Origin: Fodinibacter sp963763015
GTDB lineage: Bacteria > Actinomycetota > Actinomycetes > Actinomycetales > Dermatophilaceae
DNA: 64,000 bases
NCBI GenBank assembly: GCA_963763015.1
Contig: CAVXML010000008.1
Location: forward strand, 186,001 to 250,000
Direction: 5' to 3'
Numbering within the stretch: position 1 is the first letter of the stretch; each line of letters opens with the position of its first letter. Positions 15,665 to 23,964 of the stretch are shown here, in pieces. The translations under genes and the position numbers were made by a program. The notes under the pieces were generated by a model that was not told the DNA's origin, did not search any database, and saw only the letters and a program-made list of their open reading frames with translations.

Positions 15665-17134
15665 GTGCCCACCACCTCCTTCGGCGCGCTCGGCGTGCCC
15701 GCCCCCCTCGTCGACGTCCTCGCCACCCGCGGGATCACGACGCCGACGCCGATCCAGGCGGCGACCCTTCCCGACTCCTTCGCCGGTCGTGACGTCCTCG
15801 GCCGCGGCCGCACGGGGTCCGGCAAGACGATCGCCTTCCTCCTTCCGCTGCTGACCCGGCTGTCGCAGAGCCCTTCCCGTCGCCAGCCGACGCGTCCGCG
15901 GGCACTCATCCTGGCCCCGACGCGCGAGCTCGTGGCGCAGATCGAGGAAGCCATGACACCGCTGGCGCGGACCCTTGGTCTGACGTCCCAGACGGTCTTC
16001 GGCGGTGTGGGCCAGGGCCCGCAGGTCTCCGCCCTCCGGCGCGGGGTCGACGTCGTCGTGGCGTGTCCGGGCCGCCTCGAGGACCTCATCGGGCAGCGCC
16101 ACGTGTCGCTCGACGCCGTCGAGGTCACCGTCATCGACGAGGCCGACCACATGGCCGACCTCGGCTTCCTGCCGGCGGTGCGGCGACTGCTCGACGCCAC
16201 CCCGACGCGAGGGCAGCGCATGCTCTTCTCCGCCACCCTGGATGCCGGCGTCGGCGTCCTCGTGTCGCGGTACCTCCACCAGCCGGTCACGCACGAGGCC
16301 GACTCGGCGCAGTCGCCGGTGTCGACCATGGCGCACCACGTCCTCCACGTCACCCCGGACGGCCACCTGCCGGTCCTCCTGGACCTCGTCGCGGCGCCCG
16401 GGCGGACGGTCGTCTTCACCCGCACGAAGCACCGCGCCAAGAAGCTGGCGCGCCAGCTGAACGGCTCGGGCGTGCCCGCCGTCGAGCTGCACGGCAACCT
16501 CAGCCAGAACGCCCGGACGCGCACGATGGACGCGTTCCACGGTGGCGAGGCGCGCACGCTCGTCGCGACCGACATCGCGGCCCGCGGCATCCACGTCGAC
16601 GACGTCGCCCTGGTGATCCACGCCGACCCCCCGGTCGAGCACAAGGCCTACCTGCACCGCTCCGGACGCACGGCCCGGGCCGGTGCCTCCGGCACGGTGA
16701 TCACCCTCATGACCGACGACCAGGTGCGTGACGTGCGCGACCTCACCCGCAGGGCCGGCGTGCGCGCCACGACGACCCGGGTCCACGCCAGCCACCCGCT
16801 GCTCCAGGAGCTCGCCCCCGGCGACCGCTCGTTCGAGGGTGGCTATGCCGCACCGGTGGTCGCGTCACCGCCGCGCCAGGGTGGCAGGTCGGGCTCCGGC
16901 GGTGGCCGCGGGGTCGGCGGCGGCCGCGGCGGGTCCGGCGGCGGCCGCGGTGGGTCCGGCGGTGGCCGCGGTGGCTCCTCGGGTGGCTCGCGCAGCACGA
17001 GCAGCGGCGGCCAGCGTCGCGGCTCCGGGCCGGGCTCGGGATCGAGCGCCACCGGCGGACGACCGGCATCCGCACGGCCGGCTCGCTCGGCCGCGTCGTT
17101 CTCGGAGCGCTCGGGCGGACGCCGCTCCCGCTGA
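15665..17134 (+). CDS. DEAD-box RNA helicase with RGG-rich tail
   Basis: This is a 489-residue ATP-dependent RNA helicase. All core motifs are present: the Q motif TPTPIQAATL, Walker A GRGRTGSGKT (residues 46-55), PTRELV, DEADHMADLG, SATL, and HRSGRTARAG. The last 80 residues are a Gly/Arg/Ser RGG-type tail (repeats of GGGRGGS) that should bind RNA. Such proteins assist ribosome assembly and RNA turnover, especially in the cold. I chose the GTG at 15665 because conserved family sequence begins there and a weak AGAGAG lies about 8 bases upstream. In-frame starts at 15536 or 15630 are possible. Confidence 0.88.
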   Translation: MPTTSFGALGVPAPLVDVLATRGITTPTPIQAATLPDSFAGRDVLGRGRTGSGKTIAFLLPLLTRLSQSPSRRQPTRPRALILAPTRELVAQIEEAMTPLARTLGLTSQTVFGGVGQGPQVSALRRGVDVVVACPGRLEDLIGQRHVSLDAVEVTVIDEADHMADLGFLPAVRRLLDATPTRGQRMLFSATLDAGVGVLVSRYLHQPVTHEADSAQSPVSTMAHHVLHVTPDGHLPVLLDLVAAPGRTVVFTRTKHRAKKLARQLNGSGVPAVELHGNLSQNARTRTMDAFHGGEARTLVATDIAARGIHVDDVALVIHADPPVEHKAYLHRSGRTARAGASGTVITLMTDDQVRDVRDLTRRAGVRATTTRVHASHPLLQELAPGDRSFEGGYAAPVVASPPRQGGRSGSGGGRGVGGGRGGSGGGRGGSGGGRGGSSGGSRSTSSGGQRRGSGPGSGSSATGGRPASARPARSAASFSERSGGRRSR

Positions 17135-17195
17135 CGCCCGGGCGTCCCAGAGCGGGCGCCTCGAGCACCTGCGCCCTGGAGCAGCGCCGGCCGGG

Positions 17196-18131
17196 TCAGC
17201 CGGCCGTGGGCTGGGCGAGGCCCACGGCTGTCGCGGGCGAGCTCGTCGCCGCCTGCCGAGCGTCCCCGGGCTCCACCCCGGCCACCTCGACCGCCCAGCG
17301 CAGGCAGTCCGCCAACGTCGCGGTGCTTCCGGCGATCACGCCGCCGCCGGTCGTCCGGGCCACCCCGCCCGTGACCTCGACCTCGAGGGTGCCGAGCAGG
17401 TGGGTGCCGTCCTCGAGCCCGGTGGCGGACGTGGAGTCCGACACCAGCGCGACCGCCCCCGGTCCCACTGTCTCGAACACCATCCGCACGACCTCGGGGG
17501 ACACGTGTACCCCGTCGGCGATGAGCTCGACGACGGCCTCCCCCCGCGCCGCGGCCGTGAGCGCCGCGGCGGCCGGGCCACCCCCGCGATGGTGGAAGGG
17601 CGGCATCCCGTTGAAGAGGTGGGTGACGAGGGCCGGCGCGCCCTGACTGTCGGTGATGGCGGTGATCGTCCTCGTCACGACCCCGGCGTCGGCGTCGGTG
17701 TGCCCCACGGCCGGCCGGATGCCGTGCCCCACCAGCGTGCGCACCAGGGCGTCGCTGCCCGGCAGCTCGGGCGCGAAGGTCAGCTGGCGGATCGCGGAGG
17801 GGGCTCCGGCCTCCGCGGCCACCGCCACCAGGCGCTCGACGAGCCCTGGGTCCGGGTCGAGCAGGGCGGCGGGATCGTGCGCCCCGCGCCGGGCGGGCGA
17901 CAGGAAGGGCCCTTCGAGGTGGATGCCGGCCAGCTCGCCGCTCGCGACCAGGCTCGCCAGCACGCCGACCCGCGCCTCCAGCTCGGCGGGCGGGGCCGAG
18001 ACGAGGCTCGCCACCACCGCGCTCACCCCCTCCCTGGCGAGGTGCGCGAGGGCGTGGCGCGACGCGTCTCGCGACGAGCCGAGCTCCGCCCCGGCCGCCC
18101 CGTGGCAGTGGATGTCCAGGAGGCCCGTCAC
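17196..18131 (-). CDS. nagA: N-acetylglucosamine-6-phosphate deacetylase
   Basis: This is a 311-residue amidohydrolase-superfamily enzyme that would remove acetate from N-acetylglucosamine-6-phosphate in amino-sugar and cell-wall recycling. The metal and catalytic motifs are in place: DIHCHGAAG at the N-terminus, HLEGPFLSP, GHTDAD, THLFNGMPPFHHR and LVSDST with the catalytic aspartate. The GTG at 18131 starts directly before the HxH strand, so the usual N-terminal beta-sandwich strand pair of about 50 residues is missing. The upstream frame is open but not similar to NagA. No nagB or PTS gene is nearby. It is divergent from the M50-like gene. Confidence 0.85.
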   Translation of the reverse strand: MTGLLDIHCHGAAGAELGSSRDASRHALAHLAREGVSAVVASLVSAPPAELEARVGVLASLVASGELAGIHLEGPFLSPARRGAHDPAALLDPDPGLVERLVAVAAEAGAPSAIRQLTFAPELPGSDALVRTLVGHGIRPAVGHTDADAGVVTRTITAITDSQGAPALVTHLFNGMPPFHHRGGGPAAAALTAAARGEAVVELIADGVHVSPEVVRMVFETVGPGAVALVSDSTSATGLEDGTHLLGTLEVEVTGGVARTTGGGVIAGSTATLADCLRWAVEVAGVEPGDARQAATSSPATAVGLAQPTAG

Positions 18132-18212
18132 GCCGCTCGACGCTACCGGAGCGTGGCGGCCGCCGGCCGGGAGCGCTGTCCGGGGGTGGGCGGCGGTCCC
18201 TCGTCCGGCGGC

Positions 18213-18218
18213 TAGGTT
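18213..18218 (+). promoter_or_regulatory. -10 element TAGGTT of the M50-like gene
   Basis: TAGGTT ends 7 bases before the ATG at 18226, and no Shine-Dalgarno sequence is present, so the mRNA is probably leaderless. Confidence 0.45.
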
Positions 18219-18225
18219 GACGCCC

Positions 18226-18945
18226 ATGGAGTGGGTCGACGGGGTGTGGGTGCGCGTGCTGCCCGAGGAGGGCGTGGCTCTCTCCGGCACCCCGGTGCTG
18301 CTCGTCCTCGTGGCGGCCCTCGTGGCGGTCGCCGTCCCTGCGGTCTGGCGGGTGCTGCGTCTCGGGGTGACCCTGGTTCACGAGCTGGGCCACGCCGGAG
18401 TCGGCATCCTCTGCGGCCGCCGCTTCACCGGCTTCGTGCTGCGCGGCGACATGTCGGGCCACGCCGTGACCGTCGGTCCGACCCGTGGCGCCGGGCGGGT
18501 GCTGACCACCTGGGCCGGTTACCCGGCCCCGGCCCTCGTCGGGGCGGTCCTGGTCTGGCTCGCCGTTCGCGGGTGGTCCGCGCCCGCGCTCACCCTGACG
18601 CTCGCCCTGCTCCTCCTGGCGGCGCTGTGGGTCAGGTCGGCATTCACCGTGGTGGTCGTGCTTGGGGTCCTCGTCGGTGCCGGGGCGCTCTGGTGGCGGG
18701 GATCGACCGAGCTCCAGGCGCAGGTGCTCGTGGCAGTGGGCGTCGTGCTCGTGGTCGGCGCCTGGCGACACCTGGGGGCCGTGCTCGCCGCGCGGGCCGA
18801 CCGCGTGAGCGACCCCGCCGTCCTGGCGCGCCTCACCCGCGTCCCCCGGCTGGCCTGGAACGCCTCGTTCGTCGCCGCCTGTGGCCTCGCGTCGTGGTGG
18901 GCCGTACGGACGGTCCTGGATGCCGCCGAGATCACCACCGCCTGA
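18226..18945 (+). CDS. M50B-like membrane metallopeptidase
   Basis: This is a 239-residue polytopic membrane protein with the zinc-protease motif LVHELGHAGVG (HExxH form HELGH, about residues 48-52). A second conserved stretch is RVLTTWAGYPAPALVG, where an Asn or Asp ligand is usual in M50 proteins. About six membrane helices follow. This is the M50 subgroup of actinobacterial proteins without a PDZ domain. The ATG at 18226 is fixed by the -10 just upstream. The substrate is unknown; intramembrane proteolysis is inferred from the fold. Confidence 0.8.
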   Translation: MEWVDGVWVRVLPEEGVALSGTPVLLVLVAALVAVAVPAVWRVLRLGVTLVHELGHAGVGILCGRRFTGFVLRGDMSGHAVTVGPTRGAGRVLTTWAGYPAPALVGAVLVWLAVRGWSAPALTLTLALLLLAALWVRSAFTVVVVLGVLVGAGALWWRGSTELQAQVLVAVGVVLVVGAWRHLGAVLAARADRVSDPAVLARLTRVPRLAWNASFVAACGLASWWAVRTVLDAAEITTA

Positions 18946-18967
18946 CCGAGCTCGGTAGGCACAGGTC

Positions 18968-18973
18968 TACGGT
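18968..18973 (+). promoter_or_regulatory. -10 element TACGGT of the DUF4177 gene
   Basis: TACGGT ends 6 bases before the ATG at 18980, matching the leaderless pattern of several genes in this window. Confidence 0.4.
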
Positions 18974-18979
18974 GGGGTC

Positions 18980-19180
18980 ATGGGATACGAGTACAAGGTG
19001 GTCGAGCTGCGGGAGAAGATGATCGGCGGCAAGGTGTCCGGTGACCGGCTCCAGAAGCTGCTCAACGAGCACGCGGCCCAGGGATGGCGCCTGCGCGCCA
19101 TCACCAGCGCCGACGTCAAGGGCCGGGTGGGCCCCGGCGGTGTCGAGGGGCTGCTCGTCACCTTCGAGCGGGCGGTCTGA
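18980..19180 (+). CDS. DUF4177 domain protein
   Basis: This is a 66-residue DUF4177 protein: YEYKVVELREKMIGG at the start, then LNEHAAQGWRLRAITSADVKG. The family is small, cytoplasmic and of unknown function. The start ATG at 18980 follows a -10 motif by 6 bases. The end runs 23 bases into the degraded DoxX-like sequence on the opposite strand. Confidence 0.88.
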   Translation: MGYEYKVVELREKMIGGKVSGDRLQKLLNEHAAQGWRLRAITSADVKGRVGPGGVEGLLVTFERAV

Positions 19181-19653
19181 GGGCCCGACCGGCAGGCCGG
19201 CGGTGCGCCCGACACGTGGACCAGGCGCGGGTCGTCCACAGGGCGGCGACGACCAAACAGGGGCTGGAGCAGGAGGCGAGGGCCGCGGGGCCCGGTCGCT
19301 GTCCAGCCCGAACCCGTCGGTCACGGTGACCCGCTGGCTGACGTTGCCGGGAAACACCACGAGGAGGAACGCCGCCGTCAGCCAGCCGACGAGCGGCTGA
19401 TGGCGGGCGGGCACGACGAGAAGCCCCAGCCCGAGGACGACCTCCACCACCCCGCTGAGCCAGATCACGAGGTCCGACCCGGCATCCACGGTGGCACCTG
19501 CGCCCGGAACGCCTCCGTGGCGATGAAGTGCGACACTCCGGCGACGCCGAGGAACAGTCCCAGGCCGGTGCGCACGGCCCTGCGCGCCAGGTCGTCCGGC
19601 CATGACGGAGCCCTGAGGATGCCGGACCGGCCGCCGGGCGTCTCGGGGTGCAT
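19158..19653 (-). pseudogene. DoxX family membrane protein, broken by three frame changes
   Basis: Pieces of one DoxX-like protein lie in three reading frames. The N-terminal part (RTGLGLFLGVAGVSHFIATE) shifts near 19487 to DLVIWLSGVVEVVLGLGLLV and QPLVGWLTAAFLLVVFPGN. It shifts again near 19290 after FGLDSDRA to a short RLLLQPL piece, and again near 19255 to VVAALWTTRAW. Restoring the protein needs one added base and two removed bases. DoxX proteins are four-helix membrane proteins. Either this copy is decaying or the sequence has errors. Together with the HVA1 fragment it fills most of the 720 bases between 19181 and 19902, which hold no intact gene. Confidence 0.75.
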
Positions 19654-19679
19654 GCCTCGACACAACGGCACCGGCCTGA

Positions 19680-19811
19680 GGGTGGTTGGTCAGCGCCAGT
19701 GCGGGGCAGCAGTTCCGTCCCACCGACTCCGACCCCTACTACATCGTCGAGTCGGACAAGACCCGTGCCCGGGCCGCCCACAAGGAGTCAGCACTCACGA
19801 AGAAGCCCTGA
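19680..19811 (+). pseudogene. C-terminal fragment of an HVA1/DUF2945-type protein
   Basis: The plus-strand reading QFRPTDSDPYYIVESDKTRA, then AAHKESALTKKP and a stop at 19809, looks like the C-terminal end of the small HVA1/DUF2945 TUDOR-like family. The same frame has a stop at 19677-19679 and no start codon, so the N-terminal half is gone. It is best read as a truncated remnant next to the broken DoxX gene. Confidence 0.5.
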
Positions 19812-19902
19812 CCGCCCACCTCCCCGAGCTGAGCGGGGCGCGTACCAGCCCGCACTCTGGCGTCCGACGACGCAGCCACCCGGGCGCTGACGGTCGGCCC
19901 GG

Positions 19903-20358
19903 TCAGCCGACGGGGATGACGACGCGGGTCCGCCAGGTGGCGGGGTCACCGGCGGGCTCGGAGAGGTACTCCTCCCACATGTCGCCGCGCGGCTCGAGGT
20001 CCCGCCCCGACATCCATGCCATGACCTTCCCGTATGTCCCGGGGAGGCTGTCGTACGAACCGACGTGCACGGCGACCGCGGCCGCCCCGCCGGGGCGCTC
20101 CTCGACGACGACTCCGCCGTCGGGCATGTGCACGTCGCCGGCGACGGGGAAGCCCGCCGACACGTCGACGGTGTCGGTCGGCATGCCGTGGTACCAGCCG
20201 AAGGGCGGCCCGCTCACCGTGCCCCCCGCCTCCGGCACCACGGTCATCACCTCCTCGAACGCGTGCCCGAAGAACTCCGACATCTCCTGAACCGGGATCC
20301 TGCGGCGCACCCGCGCCACCGTCTCGGGGGGAACCTCCACCAGCTCGACATCGACCAT
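19903..20358 (-). CDS. GyrI-like/AraC effector-binding domain protein
   Basis: This is a 151-residue stand-alone GyrI-like (SOUL-related, AraC effector-binding) protein. It shows the N-terminal strand VELVEVPPETVARVRRRIPV, a central GPPFGWYHGMPTDTVDVSAG and the C-terminal MWEEYLSEPAGDPATWRTRV typical of the domain. Such proteins bind small hydrophobic ligands. The start is the ATG at 20358, with AAGGAG 7 bases upstream. No DNA-binding domain is attached, so a direct regulatory role is not implied. Confidence 0.85.
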   Translation of the reverse strand: MVDVELVEVPPETVARVRRRIPVQEMSEFFGHAFEEVMTVVPEAGGTVSGPPFGWYHGMPTDTVDVSAGFPVAGDVHMPDGGVVVEERPGGAAAVAVHVGSYDSLPGTYGKVMAWMSGRDLEPRGDMWEEYLSEPAGDPATWRTRVVIPVG

Positions 20359-20549
20359 CGCCGACTCCTTCTCGTTCCTCCACCATGGCACCGGCCACGG
20401 TGGTGCTGCCAGAGCGAGGCGGCGTCTCGTGCGTCACGCCGGGCGGCTGTGGTGAGTGCGCGGTGTGGGCGCGAAGCCCTACCGTGGTGTGGGGTCACGA
20501 CGGGAGAGGAACCGGAGCGGAAGGGCGAGGCGGCACATGAGCGGCACGG

Positions 20550-20963
20550 GTGACAGGAAGACAGCTCCCACCTACGGGCGACGTCGCGGCCTACCTCGCC
20601 ACCGTGACCGACGAGCGTCGCCGAGCCGATGCCGTGGAGGTGGTCGACCTGATGCGCTCGGTGACCCAGGCAGCGCCGCGGATGTGGGGCTCGTCCATCA
20701 TCGGCTTCGGCCGCCAGCCCTACCGCACCGCGGACGGCATCCGGCGCGAGTGGTTCGCCGTCGGGGTCGCGCCGCGCAAGGCCGCGCTCACGCTGTACGG
20801 CCTGACCTACTACGGCACCAACTCCGACCTCCTCGAGCGGCTGGGTCCCCACACGACCGGCAAGGGGTGCCTCTACCTCAAGCGGCTGGCGGACGTCGAC
20901 CGTGAGGTCCTCACCGAGCTGATCCGGCGGGCGTGGGCGGAGAACCACGAGCCTCCCTCCTGA
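20550..20963 (+). CDS. DUF1801 domain protein
   Basis: This 137-residue protein carries a DUF1801 domain (VVDLMRSVTQAAPRMWGSSI, CLYLKRLADVDREVL), a YdhG-like fold of unknown function. The frame begins at a GTG (20550) with no ribosome site. Thirteen bases upstream an ATG at 20537 opens a different frame, reading MSGTGDRKTAPT, which resembles the usual N-terminus of this family. Removing one base near 20573 would join the two. The true start is therefore uncertain and a one-base sequence error is possible. The central and C-terminal parts look intact. Confidence 0.75.
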   Translation: MTGRQLPPTGDVAAYLATVTDERRRADAVEVVDLMRSVTQAAPRMWGSSIIGFGRQPYRTADGIRREWFAVGVAPRKAALTLYGLTYYGTNSDLLERLGPHTTGKGCLYLKRLADVDREVLTELIRRAWAENHEPPS

Positions 20964-20987
20964 CCGGGTGGGGGACAATCGGGAGCG

Positions 20988-23834
20988 ATGACGCTCACCG
21001 ACCGCCTGGCCGCAGCCTCCGCAACCGGCCCCGATGCCGCGTTCGACGTCTTCCTCGACTGGGCGGGTGAGCGGGGGTTCTCCCTGTACGCCGCCCAGGA
21101 GGAGGCGGTGCTGGCGCTCGCGGAGGGGGCACACGTCGTTCTCGCGACGCCGACGGGCTCGGGGAAGTCGCTCGTCGCCGTGGCGGCCCATGCGCAGGCA
21201 CTCGCGGAGGGGCGGCGCAGCTGGTACACCGCACCGATCAAGGCCCTGGTCAGCGAGAAGTTCTTCGCGCTCGTCGAGATCTTCGGCGCCGGGCAGGTCG
21301 GGATGCTGACCGGTGACGCCGCAGTGAACCCCGATGCCCCGATCATCTGCGCGACCGCCGAGGTGCTGGCCAACCACGCCCTCCGAGACCGCGAGCTGGC
21401 CGACATCGGTCTCGTCGTCATGGACGAGTTCCACTTCTACACCGAGCCCGACCGCGGCTGGGCGTGGCAGGTACCCCTGCTCCTGATGCCCGAGACGCAG
21501 TTCCTCCTGATGTCCGCGACCCTCGGTGAGACCCGGGGGTTCGAGCAGGACCTCGTTCGGCGCACCGGGCGCGAGACGGTGGCCGTCACCGCCGCCGAGC
21601 GGCCCGTGCCCCTTGAGTTCTCGTGGGTCCTCACACCGGTGCACGAGACCCTCGAGCTCCTGATGCGAGACGATCGGGCGCCGGTCTACGTCGTGTCGTT
21701 CACGCAGGCCGCCGCCGTGGAGCAGGCCCAGGCCCTGATGAGCGTCGACATCGTCTCGTCGGCGCGCAAGGCCGAGATCAAGGAGGCGGTCGGGGGCTTC
21801 CGCTTCGGCAAGGGGTTCGGCGTCACGCTGCGCCGGCTCGTGCTGCACGGGATCGGCGTGCACCACGCCGGGATGCTGCCGAAGTACCGGCGGCTCGTCG
21901 AGACCCTCGCGCAGGCCGGGCTGCTCGCCGTGATCTGTGGCACCGACACCCTCGGGGTCGGCATCAACGTGCCGATCCGCACCGTGCTGCTCACCTCGCT
22001 GACCAAGTACGACGGCCGCAAGCAGCGAGTCCTCCGGGCGCGGGAGTTCCACCAGATCGCGGGGCGCGCGGGCCGGGCGGGCTTCGACACGATGGGGTAC
22101 GTCGTCGTGCAGGCGCCGGAGCACGTCGTCGAGAACGAGAGGGCCCTCGCCAAGGCGGGTGACGACCCGAAGAAGCGCCGCAAGGTCGTCCGTCGCAAGC
22201 CGCCCGAGGGCGCGCTCTCCTACACCCTCGCCACCTACGAGCGGCTGGTCGGTGCCGAGCCGGAGCCGCTGAGCTCGAGGATGCGGGTCAACCACGCGAT
22301 GGTGCTCAACGTGCTCGACCAGTGGGAGGGGCAGCAGGCGGCGCTCCACACCCTCCTGCTCGACAACCACGAGGACGAGGGCCGCCGGGCGGCGCTGGTC
22401 GAGCGAGCCGTCCAGGTGCTCGGCTCCCTCCTTCGGGCCCGGGTCGTGGAGCCCGACGACGGGTCCACCGTGGAGGACTGGCTACCCGACGAGCTCGAAC
22501 CGGCACCGGCATCCACGGATGTCGGCCCAGCCACGACACGACCGGGGCTCGCCCCGGCGGAGCCGGAGACCGAGGATGGACCGGAGTCTCACGAGGGACC
22601 CGACGCCGGTGACCTCGGCCCCATCGGCGAGCTGCTCGCGGCGGCCGGCCGCGCCGCGCCCCTCCCCACCCCCCCGCCTCCCCGACTTCGTCTGCCAGAT
22701 GGTCGCGACACGCCGGCAGCCGGCCGCGAAACCGGCATCCTGACAGACGAAGTCGGGGAGCAGGGGCCGGCCAGCCGGCTCGAGGCGTTCCTGCGCGGTG
22801 ACGGGCGCCGCTACGCCGAGGGGCCGTTCCAGGTGGCCCTCGACCTGCACGACGGCTTCGCGCTGAACCAGCCCCTGTCGGCCTTCGCCCTGGCGACGCT
22901 CGAGATGCTCGACCCGCAGGCTCCCGGGTACGCCCTCGACGTCGTGAGCGTCATCGAGTCCACCCTCGACGACCCGAGGCCGGTGCTCATGGCGCAGCGC
23001 TTCGAGGCGCGCGGTGAGGCGGTCGGGGCGATGAAGGCCGACGGCATGGACTACGAGGACCGCATGGACGCCCTCGACGACGTCACCTGGCCCACGCCCC
23101 TCGCCGAGGAGCTGGAGGCGGCCCTGCGGGTCTACCGGCAGCGGCACCCGTGGGTCGACCCCCGAGACCTGTCGCCCAAGTCGGTCGTCCGCGAGATGTA
23201 CGAGCGGGCGATGACGTTCGGGGAGTTCGTGGCCCACCACAAGCTGGCCCGGGCCGAGGGCGTCGTACTGCGCTACCTCACCGACGCCTACCGCGCGCTG
23301 CGCTCAACCGTCCCGACCTCCGCGCGGACGGAGGAGCTCGACGACCTCGTCGAGTGGCTCGGTGAGGTGGTGCGGCACACCGACTCGAGCCTCCTCGACG
23401 AGTGGGAGGAGCTCGCCCACCCCTCCGACGAGCCGGTCACCGAGGTCCGCGCGCCGGCGGAGGGTCGGATGCTCTCGGCCAACCCTCGCGCGCTCGGCGT
23501 CATGGTGCGCCAGAGCATGTTTCGGCGGGTGGAGCTGCTGTCCCTCGGTCGGTATGCCGCCTTGGCCGCGCTCGACGGCGGCCTCACCGAGGAGCAGTGG
23601 AGGGCGGGTGCAGCCGGGTACCTCGCCGAGTACCACGCGATCGGCACCGGCCCCGAGGCACGTGGCCCGGGGCTCTTCCGCATCGTCCCGAACGGGAACC
23701 GCTGGCTGGTCACCCAGATCCTCGACGACCCCGAGGGCGACCGCGACTGGCGCATCACCGCCGAGCTCGACGTGGCCGCGACCGACGCAGCCGGTGAGCT
23801 CGTGCTCCTCGTCACAGGGCTCGGTCCGGCCTGA
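20988..23834 (+). CDS. Ski2-like DEAD/DEAH helicase with DUF3516
   Basis: This is a 948-residue RNA/DNA helicase of the actinobacterial Ski2-like family. Walker A is ATPTGSGKS (about residues 53-61), motif II VMDEFHFY, motif III SATLGE, and motif VI QIAGRAGRAG. The C-terminal third corresponds to DUF3516. Between them, at about residues 505-600, lies a Pro/Glu/Ala-rich linker that holds a long DNA palindrome (22678-22760) read through in frame. GACAAT lies 8 bases upstream of the ATG and GGGAG is also present. The protein is longer than I would expect for the family because of the linker. The biological role is unknown; RNA processing is inferred. Confidence 0.9.
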   Translation: MTLTDRLAAASATGPDAAFDVFLDWAGERGFSLYAAQEEAVLALAEGAHVVLATPTGSGKSLVAVAAHAQALAEGRRSWYTAPIKALVSEKFFALVEIFGAGQVGMLTGDAAVNPDAPIICATAEVLANHALRDRELADIGLVVMDEFHFYTEPDRGWAWQVPLLLMPETQFLLMSATLGETRGFEQDLVRRTGRETVAVTAAERPVPLEFSWVLTPVHETLELLMRDDRAPVYVVSFTQAAAVEQAQALMSVDIVSSARKAEIKEAVGGFRFGKGFGVTLRRLVLHGIGVHHAGMLPKYRRLVETLAQAGLLAVICGTDTLGVGINVPIRTVLLTSLTKYDGRKQRVLRAREFHQIAGRAGRAGFDTMGYVVVQAPEHVVENERALAKAGDDPKKRRKVVRRKPPEGALSYTLATYERLVGAEPEPLSSRMRVNHAMVLNVLDQWEGQQAALHTLLLDNHEDEGRRAALVERAVQVLGSLLRARVVEPDDGSTVEDWLPDELEPAPASTDVGPATTRPGLAPAEPETEDGPESHEGPDAGDLGPIGELLAAAGRAAPLPTPPPPRLRLPDGRDTPAAGRETGILTDEVGEQGPASRLEAFLRGDGRRYAEGPFQVALDLHDGFALNQPLSAFALATLEMLDPQAPGYALDVVSVIESTLDDPRPVLMAQRFEARGEAVGAMKADGMDYEDRMDALDDVTWPTPLAEELEAALRVYRQRHPWVDPRDLSPKSVVREMYERAMTFGEFVAHHKLARAEGVVLRYLTDAYRALRSTVPTSARTEELDDLVEWLGEVVRHTDSSLLDEWEELAHPSDEPVTEVRAPAEGRMLSANPRALGVMVRQSMFRRVELLSLGRYAALAALDGGLTEEQWRAGAAGYLAEYHAIGTGPEARGPGLFRIVPNGNRWLVTQILDDPEGDRDWRITAELDVAATDAAGELVLLVTGLGPA
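22678..22760. repeat. Long inverted repeat inside the helicase gene
   Basis: The 20-base arms at 22678-22697 and 22741-22760 are complementary at 19 of 20 positions (CTCCCCGACTTCGTCTGCCA against its partner). The 43-base middle can fold further through GGT-CGCG and CGCG-ACC pairs. The whole 83 bases form one extended hairpin. It lies in the non-conserved linker of the helicase and keeps the frame. It looks like a small palindromic mobile repeat. Confidence 0.8.
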
Positions 23835-23951
23835 CGCCCGCTGGGGGCAGATCGGGCGGCGGCGGCAGGAGCCGGCCAGGCCCGGTGCTCCCTGCCCTGG
23901 GGCCGGCTCACGAGCCGACCCGAACGACGTCTGCGGCGGACGGCTCGCCGC

Positions 23952-23957
23952 TAGCGT
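23952..23957 (+). promoter_or_regulatory. -10 element TAGCGT of the GNAT gene
   Basis: TAGCGT ends 7 bases before the GTG at 23965, and no ribosome site is seen, fitting a leaderless transcript. Confidence 0.4.
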
Positions 23958-23964
23958 GACGAGG

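Noticed and set aside
16880..17000. Short direct repeats in the DEAD-box gene as a mobile or CRISPR element
   Set aside because: They encode the RGG-type tail (GGGRGGS) and are coding low complexity.
17132..17145. Palindrome GACGCCCGGGCGTC after the DEAD-box gene as an operator
   Set aside because: It overlaps the stop codon and adjoins a convergent gene end; it is more likely chance or part of a weak terminator in high-GC DNA.
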